This document shows, piece by piece, positions 32,472 through 40,792 of a stretch of 52,695 bases of DNA. This stretch comes from Chloroflexota bacterium (GTDB taxonomy: Bacteria; Chloroflexota; UBA6077; FW602-bin22; JAMCYS01). The stretch's first letter is position 1. The number at the start of each line of letters is the position of its first letter. The notes beneath the pieces were generated by a model. It worked only from the letters and a program-made list of their open reading frames with translations. It was not told the origin of the DNA and searched no databases. Where the stretch lies: NCBI GenBank assembly GCA_023473795.1, contig JAMCYS010000001.1, positions 1 to 52,695 on the forward strand, written 5' to 3'. Both the position numbers and the translations under genes were made by a program.

Positions 32472-33302
32472 ATGATCAAGCTAGGTCGCCTGCTTCCCAA
32501 GGCCCTTCTCCTGCTAGTGTTACTGGTGGGCGCGGCGGTGACCCTCCTGCCGTACGTCTGGATGGTCTCCAGCTCGCTCAAGACCGAGGCGGAGGTCTTC
32601 ACGGCCGGCATCAGCTTCATTCCTGCCCACCCCACGCTCGATGCCTACAGCAAAGCCCTGGAGCGCACGCAGGTGGCGCGCTACCTATTCAACAGCATGT
32701 TCGTTTCCACGGGCGAGACCCTGCTGGTCTGCACCACCTCCGTTCTGGCGGGCTACTCCTTCGCTCGCCTGCGCTTCCCCGGGCGGGACTTGATCTTCCT
32801 CATCGTGCTAGGGACGATGATGATCCCCACCCAGGTAACGATGATTCCGAGTTTCATCATCATCAAATGGTTGGGCTGGATCGATACCTACCAGGGCCTG
32901 ATCGTGCCGCGGGCGGTGATGGCCTTCGGCATCTTCTTGATGCGCCAGTTCTTCATGACCATCCCTTACGAGCTGGAGGAGGCAGGGCGCATCGACGGCT
33001 GCAACCGCCCGCGCCTGCTCTTCCAGATAATGCTGCCGCTAACCGGGCCGGCGCTGGCCACGCTGGCGATCTTCTCCTTCACCAATGCCTGGAACGAGTT
33101 CTTCTGGCCCTTGATCGTCACCACCTCGGAGGATGTCAAGACCATTCAGGTGGCGCTGGCGACGATGCGAGGCGGCGAGGTAGTGGAATGGACCACGCTA
33201 ATGGCCACGGTGACTATGTCGGCGCTGCCGACTTTGGTCGTCTACCTGTTGCTGCAGCGGTACTTCACCAAGGGCATTATCATGAGCGGCATCAAGGGCT
33301 AG
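32472..33302 (+). CDS. Carbohydrate ABC importer permease (MalG/UgpE-like)
   Basis: 276 residues with six helices and the EAA loop YELEEAGRIDGCNRPRLLFQ, typical of the inner MalG partner; ends FTKGIIMSGIKG as these proteins usually do. Second gene of the importer operon. No ATPase gene is present nearby, so a shared MsmX/UgpC-type ATPase elsewhere in the genome must energise it. Confidence 0.93.
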   Translation: MIKLGRLLPKALLLLVLLVGAAVTLLPYVWMVSSSLKTEAEVFTAGISFIPAHPTLDAYSKALERTQVARYLFNSMFVSTGETLLVCTTSVLAGYSFARLRFPGRDLIFLIVLGTMMIPTQVTMIPSFIIIKWLGWIDTYQGLIVPRAVMAFGIFLMRQFFMTIPYELEEAGRIDGCNRPRLLFQIMLPLTGPALATLAIFSFTNAWNEFFWPLIVTTSEDVKTIQVALATMRGGEVVEWTTLMATVTMSALPTLVVYLLLQRYFTKGIIMSGIKG

Positions 33303-33419
33303 TCTGGACGCACTTGGGGGTGGTCAGCTCGCCGGAAGCTTAGCACTGGCACTCGTCTAGCGGTTTCGCGCTTCGTCACTCAACGTTGGCAAGAGATAAG
33401 TAAGGAGGACTATCTGGAA

Positions 33420-34844
33420 ATGTCGAAGAACATCAGTCGCCGCTTGGCGCGCCGCGACTTCCTGAGGTACGCGCTGGCCGGTGGCGTCGGCACTGGCCTG
33501 CTTGGCGTACTGGCTGCCTGCCAGCAGCCGGCGGCGGCGCCCACAACCGCACCCAAGGCCACCGAGGCTCCGAAGCCGGCGGCCACGACGGCGCCCGCTC
33601 CGGCGGCGACCACCGCCCCGGCGCCCGCCGCCACCGCCGCGGCCGCGGCCACCAAGGCCCCGGCCAAGTTCAGTGGCGTCACCCTCAACCTCTGGCAGCA
33701 CTGGTCCGGCAACCTGGAGAAGGTGCTGCGAGACATGGTCACCGAGTTCAACAACTCGGGCCGTGGCATCACGATGAACGTCACCACCGTGCCACTGTCG
33801 GACATGTGGACTAAGGTCCTGGCTGCCGTCGCCGCGGGCGCGCCGCCCGATAGCTACACGTCTGCCGCTATGGTTCGCCCCGAGCTCGCTAAGGACAGGG
33901 CCATCGAGGACCTGAACAAGTACGGCAAGCGCCCGGACTTGCTGAAAGCCTTCGACAGCCCGACCGTCTTCATGGGTGGCTGGTACGGTGTGCCCAACAA
34001 CGGCGGCCTGTGGACCATGTGCTACAACAAGGAGCTGTATACCAAGGCGGGGTTGGACGCCAACAAGGGACCGCAGACCTGGAACGATCTCGTCGAGCAC
34101 GGCAAGAAGCTCACCGATCCGGCCAGCAACCAGTTCGGCATCGTCCTGCCCAACAAGCCTGTGTCCTGGACCACCGAGGTCTGGTACGGCTTCCTGTTGG
34201 AGGCGGGTGGCGACTTCCTCACGCCGGACAACTCGGCCGCGGCCTTCAACTCCGAGGCGGGCGTCAAGGCGCTACAGTTCTGGGTCGACCTGGCCTACAC
34301 CCACAAAGTCAGCTCGCTGTCCTCGATGGACAACAACGGCGTGCAGGCCGCCTACTCTACCGGCAAGGTGGGCATGTGGACGATGTACCCCGTAATTAGC
34401 GGTTCGATCGGGGCCCTCAACTTCAAGTCGGGCAACAACCCGGCCCCCAAGGACGTGAAGCAGGGCACCCACTTCGCCGGCACCTACATGCCGATGATGT
34501 CGGGCGGTAAGAACAAGGAAGCCCTCTGGGAGTTCTTCAGCTGGTGGATGCAGCCCGAGACCAACGGCAAGTGGTGCGCGCTGACGGGCGGCCTGCCCAT
34601 TACGCAGGCGGTGACTCAGACTCAGGTCTACAAAGACTACCTGAAGAGCCAGCCGCTCGCCCAGGCCTACGTCGACAGCTTCGATATCGCCAAGCCGCTA
34701 CCGCTGGTGATCGGTATCTCCGAGATGGAGCAGGTCGTGGCCGAGGCCATCGAAGCCGCCGTGATTGGCAAGCAGCCGGTCAAGGCGACGCTCGACACCG
34801 CGGCCCAGAAGGTCAACGACATCATCAAGAAGTACAAGTCGTAA
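33420..34844 (+). CDS. Carbohydrate ABC importer substrate-binding lipoprotein
   Basis: 474 residues. The N-terminus has a twin-arginine motif (ARRDFLRYALAGG) and lipobox (GVLAACQQP), then a long Ala/Pro/Thr-rich linker (about residues 40-80) characteristic of Chloroflexota surface lipoproteins, then a family 1 sugar-binding domain (VTLNLWQHWSGNLEK, GGWYGVPNNGGLWTMCYNKE, TWNDLVEHGKKL). It follows the permeases by about 117 bases with an AAGGAGGAC site. Substrate class is carbohydrate by family and by the ROK neighbour; the exact sugar is unknown. Confidence 0.93.
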   Translation: MSKNISRRLARRDFLRYALAGGVGTGLLGVLAACQQPAAAPTTAPKATEAPKPAATTAPAPAATTAPAPAATAAAAATKAPAKFSGVTLNLWQHWSGNLEKVLRDMVTEFNNSGRGITMNVTTVPLSDMWTKVLAAVAAGAPPDSYTSAAMVRPELAKDRAIEDLNKYGKRPDLLKAFDSPTVFMGGWYGVPNNGGLWTMCYNKELYTKAGLDANKGPQTWNDLVEHGKKLTDPASNQFGIVLPNKPVSWTTEVWYGFLLEAGGDFLTPDNSAAAFNSEAGVKALQFWVDLAYTHKVSSLSSMDNNGVQAAYSTGKVGMWTMYPVISGSIGALNFKSGNNPAPKDVKQGTHFAGTYMPMMSGGKNKEALWEFFSWWMQPETNGKWCALTGGLPITQAVTQTQVYKDYLKSQPLAQAYVDSFDIAKPLPLVIGISEMEQVVAEAIEAAVIGKQPVKATLDTAAQKVNDIIKKYKS

Positions 34845-34867
34845 GGCCAACCAGCCGCTCGGTAGCT

Positions 34868-34903
34868 GCGCCCGTGGGCAGGCCCTGCCCACGGGCGCTT
34901 TAC
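34868..34903 (+). terminator. Terminator of the carbohydrate importer operon
   Basis: GCGCCCGTGGGCAG and CTGCCCACGGGCGC form a 14-bp stem followed by TTTAC. Confidence 0.8.
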
Positions 34904-34920
34904 AATTAGCAGTCCCTTGC

Positions 34921-35037
34921 CTTGTCATTCCGACGAGCGACGCGAGGAGGGATCTGGGGCGAACGACCGTTTGTACTCTGGTTTACGGGCAATCGTGACG
35001 CGGCCAGCAGATCCCTCGCCGCGCTCGGGATGACAAG
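34921..35037. repeat. Palindromic repeat (CTTGTCATTCCGA ... GGGATGACAAG)
   Basis: The ends CTTGTCATTCC and GGGATGACAAG are inverted, as are the inner GAGGGATCTG and CAGATCCCTC. Structure resembles the element at 7738-7851 with different core sequence, so it belongs to the same class of dispersed small elements. Confidence 0.75.
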
Positions 35038-35112
35038 CGGCGTGGAGCGTGACAACCACGAGCTCGCCCTAATGGCAAAGTACTGATAGACAGTAACTCA
35101 GAGGTGTGAAGA

Positions 35113-35916
35113 ATGAACTCTAGACCTGGTCCTGGGCGCCTGCGGGGCAAGTCGGCCATTGTCACCGGCGGCAGTCGCGGCATCGGCCTGGCCATCGCCC
35201 GGGGTCTTGCCCGCGAGGGGGCCAACGTCGTCCTGGCGGGGCGGCAGGGGAGCGCGTTGGCCGGTCCGGCGGCGGAGCTGGCTGGGCTGGGCGTCAAAGC
35301 CATTCCCGTGCAGGCCGATGTATCTCAACAACCCGACGTTGAGCGCCTGGTGGCGCGGGCGGTCGACGAGCTGGGCAGGGTGGACATTCTGGTCAACAAC
35401 GCTGGCATCCAATACCGCTTGCCAAGCGAGCAAATGGACATCGAGGGCTGGCGGCGGGTAATCGACACCAACCTCAACGGCGTCTTCATGTGCTGCCAGG
35501 CCGCCGGGCGGGTTATGCTCAAGCAGCGCTCCGGCAGCATCATCAACATCGCCTCGCTCTCGTCGTTCGTCGGCATGCCGCAGCGGGCGCCCTACGGCAC
35601 CGCCAAGACGGCGGTCGTGGGCCTAACCAGGGTGTTGGCGGCGGAGTGGGGAAGACGCGGGGTGCGGGTCAATGCCATCGCCCCCGGCTACATTCTCACC
35701 GAGATGACGAAGAACGCCATCGCCACCGGCATGCTGGCGCCTGAGGAGATCATTGCCCGCACCCCTCTGGGGCGCATGGGCGAGCCGGAAGACATGGCTG
35801 GTCTGGCGATCTTCCTCGCCTCCGACGAGTCGGCCTTCATCACCGGCCAGACCATCGCCGCCGACGGCGGCTTCCTGGCCTATGGTTACCTGAGGACCGG
35901 CTCCGAGGTGGAGTGA
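35113..35916 (+). CDS. SDR-family oxidoreductase (gluconate 5-dehydrogenase / FabG-like)
   Basis: 267 residues, classical short-chain dehydrogenase: cofactor loop TGGSRGIG, NNAG motif in LVNNAGIQY, catalytic Ser in IASLSS and YGTAK (Tyr, Lys). The start follows AGAGGTG. Closest in feel to gluconate or sugar-alcohol 5-dehydrogenases. It stands just downstream of the carbohydrate importer beyond a terminator and repeat, so action on the imported sugar is possible but not shown. Confidence 0.9.
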   Translation: MNSRPGPGRLRGKSAIVTGGSRGIGLAIARGLAREGANVVLAGRQGSALAGPAAELAGLGVKAIPVQADVSQQPDVERLVARAVDELGRVDILVNNAGIQYRLPSEQMDIEGWRRVIDTNLNGVFMCCQAAGRVMLKQRSGSIINIASLSSFVGMPQRAPYGTAKTAVVGLTRVLAAEWGRRGVRVNAIAPGYILTEMTKNAIATGMLAPEEIIARTPLGRMGEPEDMAGLAIFLASDESAFITGQTIAADGGFLAYGYLRTGSEVE

Positions 35917-35922
35917 GCCGCG

Positions 35923-36195
35923 CTAGCCGCCGGTGATCTGGGGGCAGATAAAGACGTCGTCGCCCGGCTTGACGGCGTCCTGTGCCTCGGCCAGCTTGCC
36001 GTTCACCACTACCAGCACCGCCTCGTCGCTGGAGCGGTCCTCGTCGAAGTGCGGGGCCAGGGCCGGGTAGCGAGCGGCGAGCTCGTTTAGCAGGCCCTTG
36101 GCCGAGAGCGGCTTGCTCACCTGCAGTGCCACCAGGCGCGCGCCAGCAAAGTCGCTGAAGGGCGCGTAGAGTTTGACCGTCAGTTCCTGTTCCAC
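35923..36195 (-). CDS. MoaD/ThiS-family sulfur-carrier-like protein
   Basis: 90 residues ending in the di-glycine tail ICPQITGG needed for adenylation and thiocarboxylation. The body (LTVKLYAPFSDFAGARLVAL, VLVVVNGKLAE, VKPGDDVFICP) matches the beta-grasp fold. MoaD homologues beside aldehyde:ferredoxin oxidoreductases support molybdopterin/tungstopterin assembly. Start GTG at 36195 lies six bases after a TATAAT, so the transcript may be leaderless. It is separated from the upstream oxidoreductase gene by a terminator. Confidence 0.87.
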   Translation of the reverse strand: MEQELTVKLYAPFSDFAGARLVALQVSKPLSAKGLLNELAARYPALAPHFDEDRSSDEAVLVVVNGKLAEAQDAVKPGDDVFICPQITGG

Positions 36196-36201
36196 AACGC
36201 A

Positions 36202-36207
36202 ATTATA
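36202..36207 (-). promoter_or_regulatory. -10 box of the MoaD-like gene
   Basis: A perfect TATAAT on the minus strand, six bases before the GTG start. No -35 match is visible because the expected position falls within the terminator stem. Confidence 0.5.
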
Positions 36208-36210
36208 CCC

Positions 36211-36250
36211 AAAAACCGGGGGCGGCCGCTGCCTGCCGCCCCCGGTTTTT
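36211..36250. terminator. Bidirectional terminator between MoaD-like gene and oxidoreductase
   Basis: AAAAACCGGGGGCGGC and GCCGCCCCCGGTTTTT form a perfect 16-bp stem with A/T runs on both sides, so it works on either strand. Confidence 0.85.
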
Positions 36251-36378
36251 CTGTCCCCTCTCCGCAACGGGGTTCTGAGCGGACAGTTTGCGATCCGCGG
36301 TGGCGCGGGACCGCCGCCCGTAGACTGTCGAAGTCACGGGGTCGCCGTCGCCCGGCCATAAATGAGCCGGGCTCAGAG

Positions 36379-36436
36379 ACAAAGCCGGCTGAAGCCGGCT
36401 GGGGACGTTCCCCAGCCCCCTTCGAGGGGGCTTTGT
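36379..36436. repeat. Compound palindromic repeat in the oxidoreductase-MoaD gap
   Basis: Outer arms ACAAAGCC and GGCTTTGT enclose AGCCGGCTGAAGCCGGCT, GGGGACGTTCCCC and GCCCCCTTCGAGGGGGC hairpins. The remaining bases of 36251-36572 hold no gene I can support. Confidence 0.65.
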
Positions 36437-36572
36437 ACCCTCGGCCCGGAGCTTGAGCCCCGGGCGACAGCGCCGTATCATCGCGTATATGATACTGTCC
36501 GCCCCTGAAGAGAGGGCGGGGTGAGGGGCGATGCAGCCCATAGCAGATGCTTTCCGTCAGGGCAAGCGCCCA

Positions 36573-36601
36573 CCCTCTCCCTCTTCCTGAGAGGGAGAGG
36601 G
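36573..36601 (-). terminator. Hairpin directly after the aldehyde:ferredoxin oxidoreductase
   Basis: CCCTCTCCCTCT and AGAGGGAGAGGG form a 12-bp stem nine bases after the stop codon at 36611; no strong U tract on the minus strand. Confidence 0.6.
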
Positions 36602-36610
36602 AACTACTCC

Positions 36611-38485
36611 CTACCGCGCCACGTCGGCCAGCAGCTCGCCCAGGCCCAGCTTAGCCAACCGATCCTTGGCAATGGCACCGCTCGCGCGGTCCCAGGCCAT
36701 CGCGTCGTGGAACTCGCCCACCAGGGTGTCTATGTCGATCGTCACGCCCGCAGTCGGGCCCACGTTGATCGGCGGCTTGCCCACCATGCGATCGGGCAAA
36801 ACGAAGTCCGCTGGCTTCAGACCCTCGCGGACATTGAAGGCGTGGCGCAGCTGCTGGATGCGCTCGCCCGTGGTCAGCAGCTCGTCCAAAGTGAAGTCCC
36901 AGCCGGTCGTGGCTGAGATGTACTCGTCCAGCATGTAGCCCATGCCGCTCGGCATCAGGCATAAGCCAGAGGCTTCGGTTACCTGTTTGTAATTGGCCCA
37001 GACTGTCTGCAGCTCGCCCTTGCCCGCGTACTGGTAACGCTCCACCTTCGGCAGGGTGAGGGCGGGGTGGGGCGAGGTGCCGCGGCCAAACTCGGGTGCC
37101 GAGGCGTTGCCAGTGGTGTGGCGCCCCGGGGTTGGGTCGGCTACGTAGGAGGTGCCGCGGCTGGGGCAGAGCTTGCTGTCGTGGAAGCCGGGCTCCTGGC
37201 CGCCGATGTGGACGGCGTATTTGTCCGCGCTCTTGCCGATGCGCTCCGCCGCTACCTTCACGCCGTCGGCGAAGATTGCGCCCAGCCCCTCGCGTTTGGC
37301 GATCTTCTCCAGCAGTGCCACTATCGCCGCGTGGTTGCCCCAGGCCAGGTCCAGACCGCCGGCCTGCTCCTTGGAGATGAGCCCGTTCTCGTAGCACTCG
37401 ATGGCCATCGCCACGCAGGTGCCCGCCGAGATGGTGTCCAGCCCCGCGCGGTTGCAGATGTCGTTGCACTTAATGATCGACTCGACGTTGCTGTTCAGGC
37501 AGAGCGTGCCGAAGGCCGCCAAAGTCTCATACTCAGGCTTGTGCGCTTCTTTGACGGCGTAGGCGCCTACTTCGTTCTTGAAGACGCCGCCGCAGGCGAT
37601 GGGGCAGCCATAGCAGGCGTAGCGCTTCGTCTGGTACTTGGTGACGTTGTCGCCGTTGATCAGATCGACCTCGGGGAAGCTCTCGCGCCCGCCCAGCGAC
37701 CAGTTCTTCGGCGCCGTCGAACCCAGCGTCAGGTTCGGCGCCACGTTGCCGGCCGTGCCCCATTTCCGCAGCGTGGTGGCCTGGGGGGTGGGGTTCTCGC
37801 GCAGGCGCTTGACGAAGTCGGCCTTCAGCTCGTTGAGTTTCTTGCTGTTACCCACTGGCACCTTGCCGGTGCCGCGCACGACCACAGCCTTGAGCTGTTT
37901 GGCGCCCATGACGGCGCCCAGGCCGGACCGGCCCGCCGTGCGGCCCTTGTCGTGCATCACGCAGGCGATCAGCGACTTGGTCTCGCCCGCCTGGCCGATG
38001 CAGGCGATGCGCGCCTTCTCGCCCACCTCGGCGTGCAGCGCGTCCTCGGTCTCGTTGGAGTCGAGCCCCCAGACCTTGCCCGCGTCGCGAATCTCGGCCT
38101 TGCCGTTCTCGACGTATACATAGACCGGCTTCTGAGCGCTGCCCTTGACGAAGATGGCGTCGTAGCCGGCGTTCTTCATCTCGGCGCCGAAGAAGCCGCC
38201 GCAGCTGGCGTCGCCCCAGGTGCCGGTGAGCGGCGACTTGCCGGCGACGCACCAGCGCGACGAGCCCGGCGCGGCCGTGGCGCCCAGCACGCCGCAGGCG
38301 AAGGCGAGGAGGTTGTCCGGGCCCAGCGCGTCCACTCCGGCCGGCTGGCGCTCGTAGATGATCCTGGCGGCCAGGCCGTAGCCGCCGATGTAATCGCGGT
38401 ACATCTTCTCGGGCAGAGCCTCGTCCCAAGTCTTGCCCGCGCTCAGGTCCACCCACAGGACCTTGCCTAAGTATCCCCCTGGCAT
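36611..38485 (-). CDS. aor: Aldehyde:ferredoxin oxidoreductase (tungsten/molybdopterin enzyme)
   Basis: 624 residues. The [4Fe-4S] ligands are in CYGCPIAC (Cys291, Cys294, Cys298) with the distant fourth at Cys509 (SGLCLMPSG). Pterin-binding family motifs include ASCGGFFGAEMKNAGYDAI, the AGRSGLGAVMGAKQLKAV stretch and YAVHIGGQEPGFHDSK. The start ATG 38485 follows AAGGAGAATCT. It oxidises aldehydes to acids with ferredoxin (or the reverse), in the cytoplasm and usually under low oxygen. It has a near-consensus promoter (38568-38596) and a MoaD-like gene downstream. Substrate range within the AOR family (AOR, FOR, GOR, BAM-type) is not resolved. Confidence 0.94.
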   Translation of the reverse strand: MPGGYLGKVLWVDLSAGKTWDEALPEKMYRDYIGGYGLAARIIYERQPAGVDALGPDNLLAFACGVLGATAAPGSSRWCVAGKSPLTGTWGDASCGGFFGAEMKNAGYDAIFVKGSAQKPVYVYVENGKAEIRDAGKVWGLDSNETEDALHAEVGEKARIACIGQAGETKSLIACVMHDKGRTAGRSGLGAVMGAKQLKAVVVRGTGKVPVGNSKKLNELKADFVKRLRENPTPQATTLRKWGTAGNVAPNLTLGSTAPKNWSLGGRESFPEVDLINGDNVTKYQTKRYACYGCPIACGGVFKNEVGAYAVKEAHKPEYETLAAFGTLCLNSNVESIIKCNDICNRAGLDTISAGTCVAMAIECYENGLISKEQAGGLDLAWGNHAAIVALLEKIAKREGLGAIFADGVKVAAERIGKSADKYAVHIGGQEPGFHDSKLCPSRGTSYVADPTPGRHTTGNASAPEFGRGTSPHPALTLPKVERYQYAGKGELQTVWANYKQVTEASGLCLMPSGMGYMLDEYISATTGWDFTLDELLTTGERIQQLRHAFNVREGLKPADFVLPDRMVGKPPINVGPTAGVTIDIDTLVGEFHDAMAWDRASGAIAKDRLAKLGLGELLADVAR

Positions 38486-38567
38486 AGATTCTCCTTGGCT
38501 ACATTATTACTCGCCCGCCGCCAAGAGGCGGACGGGCACTATGGCTGACGCTGCACAATCGAAGGCT

Positions 38568-38596
38568 ATCATAGCAAGCGTCACCAGGAGGGTCAA
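38568..38596 (-). promoter_or_regulatory. Promoter of the aldehyde:ferredoxin oxidoreductase gene
   Basis: Minus-strand TTGACC, 17-base spacer, extended -10 TGC TATGAT, giving a leader of about 75 bases. Confidence 0.75.
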
Positions 38597-38631
38597 TAGC
38601 AGCAAGCGACCGATCGCGGACGGACTCAAGA

Positions 38632-38988
38632 TTGGCAACGAAGCCTGCTCGTCAGACCGGGCGACGGGCGAGCCTCCCGCAGCGGTATGGTCTTCCGCCC
38701 GACGAGGTCAGAGTGCTCTTTCTCCTTGGTCTGGGCTGGAACTTCGCCTACGCGGGCGGGTCGTCGCTGCTCTCCGACCAGCTCTCGGCCCCCGAACGGG
38801 CCAAGGCCCAGGGGTTCAACGACCTGGCCCTGGGCCTGTCGTCGACGGTCGGCAGCTTCGGCAGCGGGGTGGTCTTTGCCGCGACGGGCTTCCCCACCCT
38901 GGCTCTGGTGGGCGCCGCCGTGGCCGTCGTGCCGTTGACCCTGGCCCTCTGGTGGCAATTGAGCCGCCGCCGGCTCGTGACAACCTAG
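38632..38988 (+). pseudogene. C-terminal remnant of a major facilitator transporter
   Basis: Only about 118 codons are open. From LFLLGLGWNFAYAGGSSLLS through PERAKAQGFNDLALGLSSTV to LALVGAAVAVVPLTLALWWQ the sequence matches the last three or four helices of an MFS permease; the first eight helices are absent and no gene precedes it. The first 20 residues (polar, Arg-rich) do not belong. The remnant abuts the oxidoreductase promoter on the other strand, so a deletion or insertion removed the 5' part. Confidence 0.7.
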
Positions 38989-39047
38989 ACTCCGGCCGCC
39001 GGACCGGCCGGTTTGGGCTTTGCGGGAGGGTTCTCCTCGCTTGCCCC

Positions 39048-39962
39048 CTAGGCCGCCCCGGGCTGGGCCGGCTGGGGCGGGAAGGGTGGCGTGCGGGGCC
39101 GACCCTTGGGCCGACGTGCCCACAGCCAGCGCCCAAGCAGCAATAGTGGCAGCAGCCACCACAGCACCCCGACGACCAGCATGATGAGCAGGCTGGCCAG
39201 TCCCTGCAGCAGGGTGAGCGAATTCTCCCAGGCCACGGCGACCGTCTGCAGCGGCTGCCAGCCGCTGCGACCGGCGGCGACCGCGGCCGCCGATTCCGGC
39301 TGCAGGTGCACGGCTATCGAGGACATGTCCACTCGCCGCTTGAGGTAGTTTTGCCGGCCCTGTAACTTCTCGATGTTGCCGCGAATGGCCGTCAGTTCCC
39401 GTTGGATGGACAGGATGTCGTCCATTTTGGTTGCCTGGTTCAGCAGCCGCTGGGTGGACTGCTCGGCCGCTCTCAGGTTCGTCAAGCTGGCCTCGTTGTC
39501 CACGTATTCCTCGGTGACGTCCTGGCTGGTGATCTTGGCGCTCTCCACCACGAGGGCCAGTCCTTTCAGGTCGGCCACCGCCTGGTCCAGGGCCGCGGCC
39601 GGCACCTGAATGGTGATGTCGGCGATGACGCTGGCGCCGTCCCGCCGGCTGGCGCTCTGGGCCACGTAGCCGCCGGCTGCCGCGGCGACCTTCTCCACCG
39701 ACGCCAGCGCCGCCTCCACGTCTTTCACCGTGAGGGTGAGCGTGGCCTGACGCATGATGTAGCGGTCCCAGTTGGTTTGGGCGGCGCTGCCTCCGGCCCC
39801 GCTAGTGTTAGTGGCGCTCTCCCCGGCCCGCGGCGCGGTCGCTCCCGCCGGCGCCGGAGCCTGGTCCGACGGGGCGTATGGCGGGGTGGCCGCCGAAGAG
39901 CAGCCCACCAGCAGCAAGGCAGTCAACAAGAATAGAAGGGCCAGTCGAGTGGCTTTCATCAT
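39048..39962 (-). CDS. DUF4349-domain lipoprotein
   Basis: 304 residues. A lipoprotein signal (LALLFLLTALLLVGCSS) and Ala/Pro-rich linker lead to a DUF4349 domain (YIMRQATLTLTVKDVEAAL, GGYVAQS, VTEEYVDNEASLTNLRAAEQ), a coiled-coil (about 170-210) and a C-terminal membrane helix (LASLLIMLVVGVLWWLLPLL) with a basic Pro-rich tail. Start ATG 39962 follows GGAGGTAGGG. It is membrane-anchored at both ends. The family has no known activity; some members are linked to envelope stress. Confidence 0.88.
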   Translation of the reverse strand: MMKATRLALLFLLTALLLVGCSSAATPPYAPSDQAPAPAGATAPRAGESATNTSGAGGSAAQTNWDRYIMRQATLTLTVKDVEAALASVEKVAAAAGGYVAQSASRRDGASVIADITIQVPAAALDQAVADLKGLALVVESAKITSQDVTEEYVDNEASLTNLRAAEQSTQRLLNQATKMDDILSIQRELTAIRGNIEKLQGRQNYLKRRVDMSSIAVHLQPESAAAVAAGRSGWQPLQTVAVAWENSLTLLQGLASLLIMLVVGVLWWLLPLLLLGRWLWARRPKGRPRTPPFPPQPAQPGAA

Positions 39963-40126
39963 CCCTACCTCCACGCTCAATGACGCTGCGCGCTGACGCT
40001 TTGTTCCGTCGCCGCTCAGAAGGCCTACCGTGGCCCCAATCAGACGCAGCCCCGTGACCCTGGGCGCTCCCTACTTGGCTGACCACCGCTCTTGCCATCA
40101 GGCGGCCATTATGACACCGGCCGAGG

Positions 40127-40786
40127 TCAGCCCTGCCTAGCAAGCCGGGCGATAGCCTCGCGCGCCTGGTCGGAGACGGTGACTGTCACGAGCTCACCGT
40201 CGCGGTAGATCGCCAGCGCCGCTTCGTCTTGCCAGAGCCCTCGCAGCCGCTCCCCCGCCTCCGGCCGGCCCAGGCGCCCCAGGCACCACGACGCCAGACC
40301 GCGCACCGCCGGCCTGGCGTCGTCCAGGCAGGCGAGAGCCGGCTCGTAGGCGTTACCGACAATCACAGGCGCCTGCTCGGCGATGCGCCCAACCCCCCAG
40401 AGAATGCCCGGGCGGAAGTAGTCTTCCTCCAGGGTCTCGAACAGAGCGGCGACGATCGGCCCGAAGTCGGCGAAGAGGTCGGACCGAGCGGCCACAATCT
40501 CGCCCATCGCCTCGGGCGCGCTCCAGCCTATGCCCCCCGATTCGTCGCTCAGCGACCATTGCAGCCGGCGCAGCAGCCCGCGCACGAATTCGGGGTCGCG
40601 CGCCGCCACTGCTCTGGCCGCCAGGCCCAGCGCCTCCACCGCCCGCCAGCGCAGCAGACCCTCCGGCTGATAGGTGAACGGCAAGATGGCGCTGAGCAAC
40701 CGCCTCTTCCGCTGGGCGAGCGCGATCAGGGCCGGCCAGTCGCGCGCCAGCAGGATCGTCTCGATTGCCGCTCTCTGTATGGTCAC
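40127..40786 (-). CDS. HEAT-repeat protein, DVU0298 family
   Basis: 219 residues of helical repeats (LRWRAVEALGLAARAVAARD, ALACLDDARPAVRGLASWCL). The stretch WSLSDESGGIGWSAPEAMGE is typical of the DVU0298 group. No catalytic motif is visible. GTG at 40786 lies six bases after the EamA stop, so it is co-translated with it. Confidence 0.8.
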   Translation of the reverse strand: MTIQRAAIETILLARDWPALIALAQRKRRLLSAILPFTYQPEGLLRWRAVEALGLAARAVAARDPEFVRGLLRRLQWSLSDESGGIGWSAPEAMGEIVAARSDLFADFGPIVAALFETLEEDYFRPGILWGVGRIAEQAPVIVGNAYEPALACLDDARPAVRGLASWCLGRLGRPEAGERLRGLWQDEAALAIYRDGELVTVTVSDQAREAIARLARQG

Positions 40787-40792
40787 TCCGGC

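Noticed and set aside
36455-36500. Small hairpin GTATCAT/ATGATAC as a promoter or operator
   Set aside because: Short and without a -35 partner or gene at suitable distance; left as part of the repeat-rich gap.
37067-38470. Open frame of 467 codons antisense to the AOR gene
   Set aside because: No start signal or family resemblance; the AOR gene on the minus strand explains the region.
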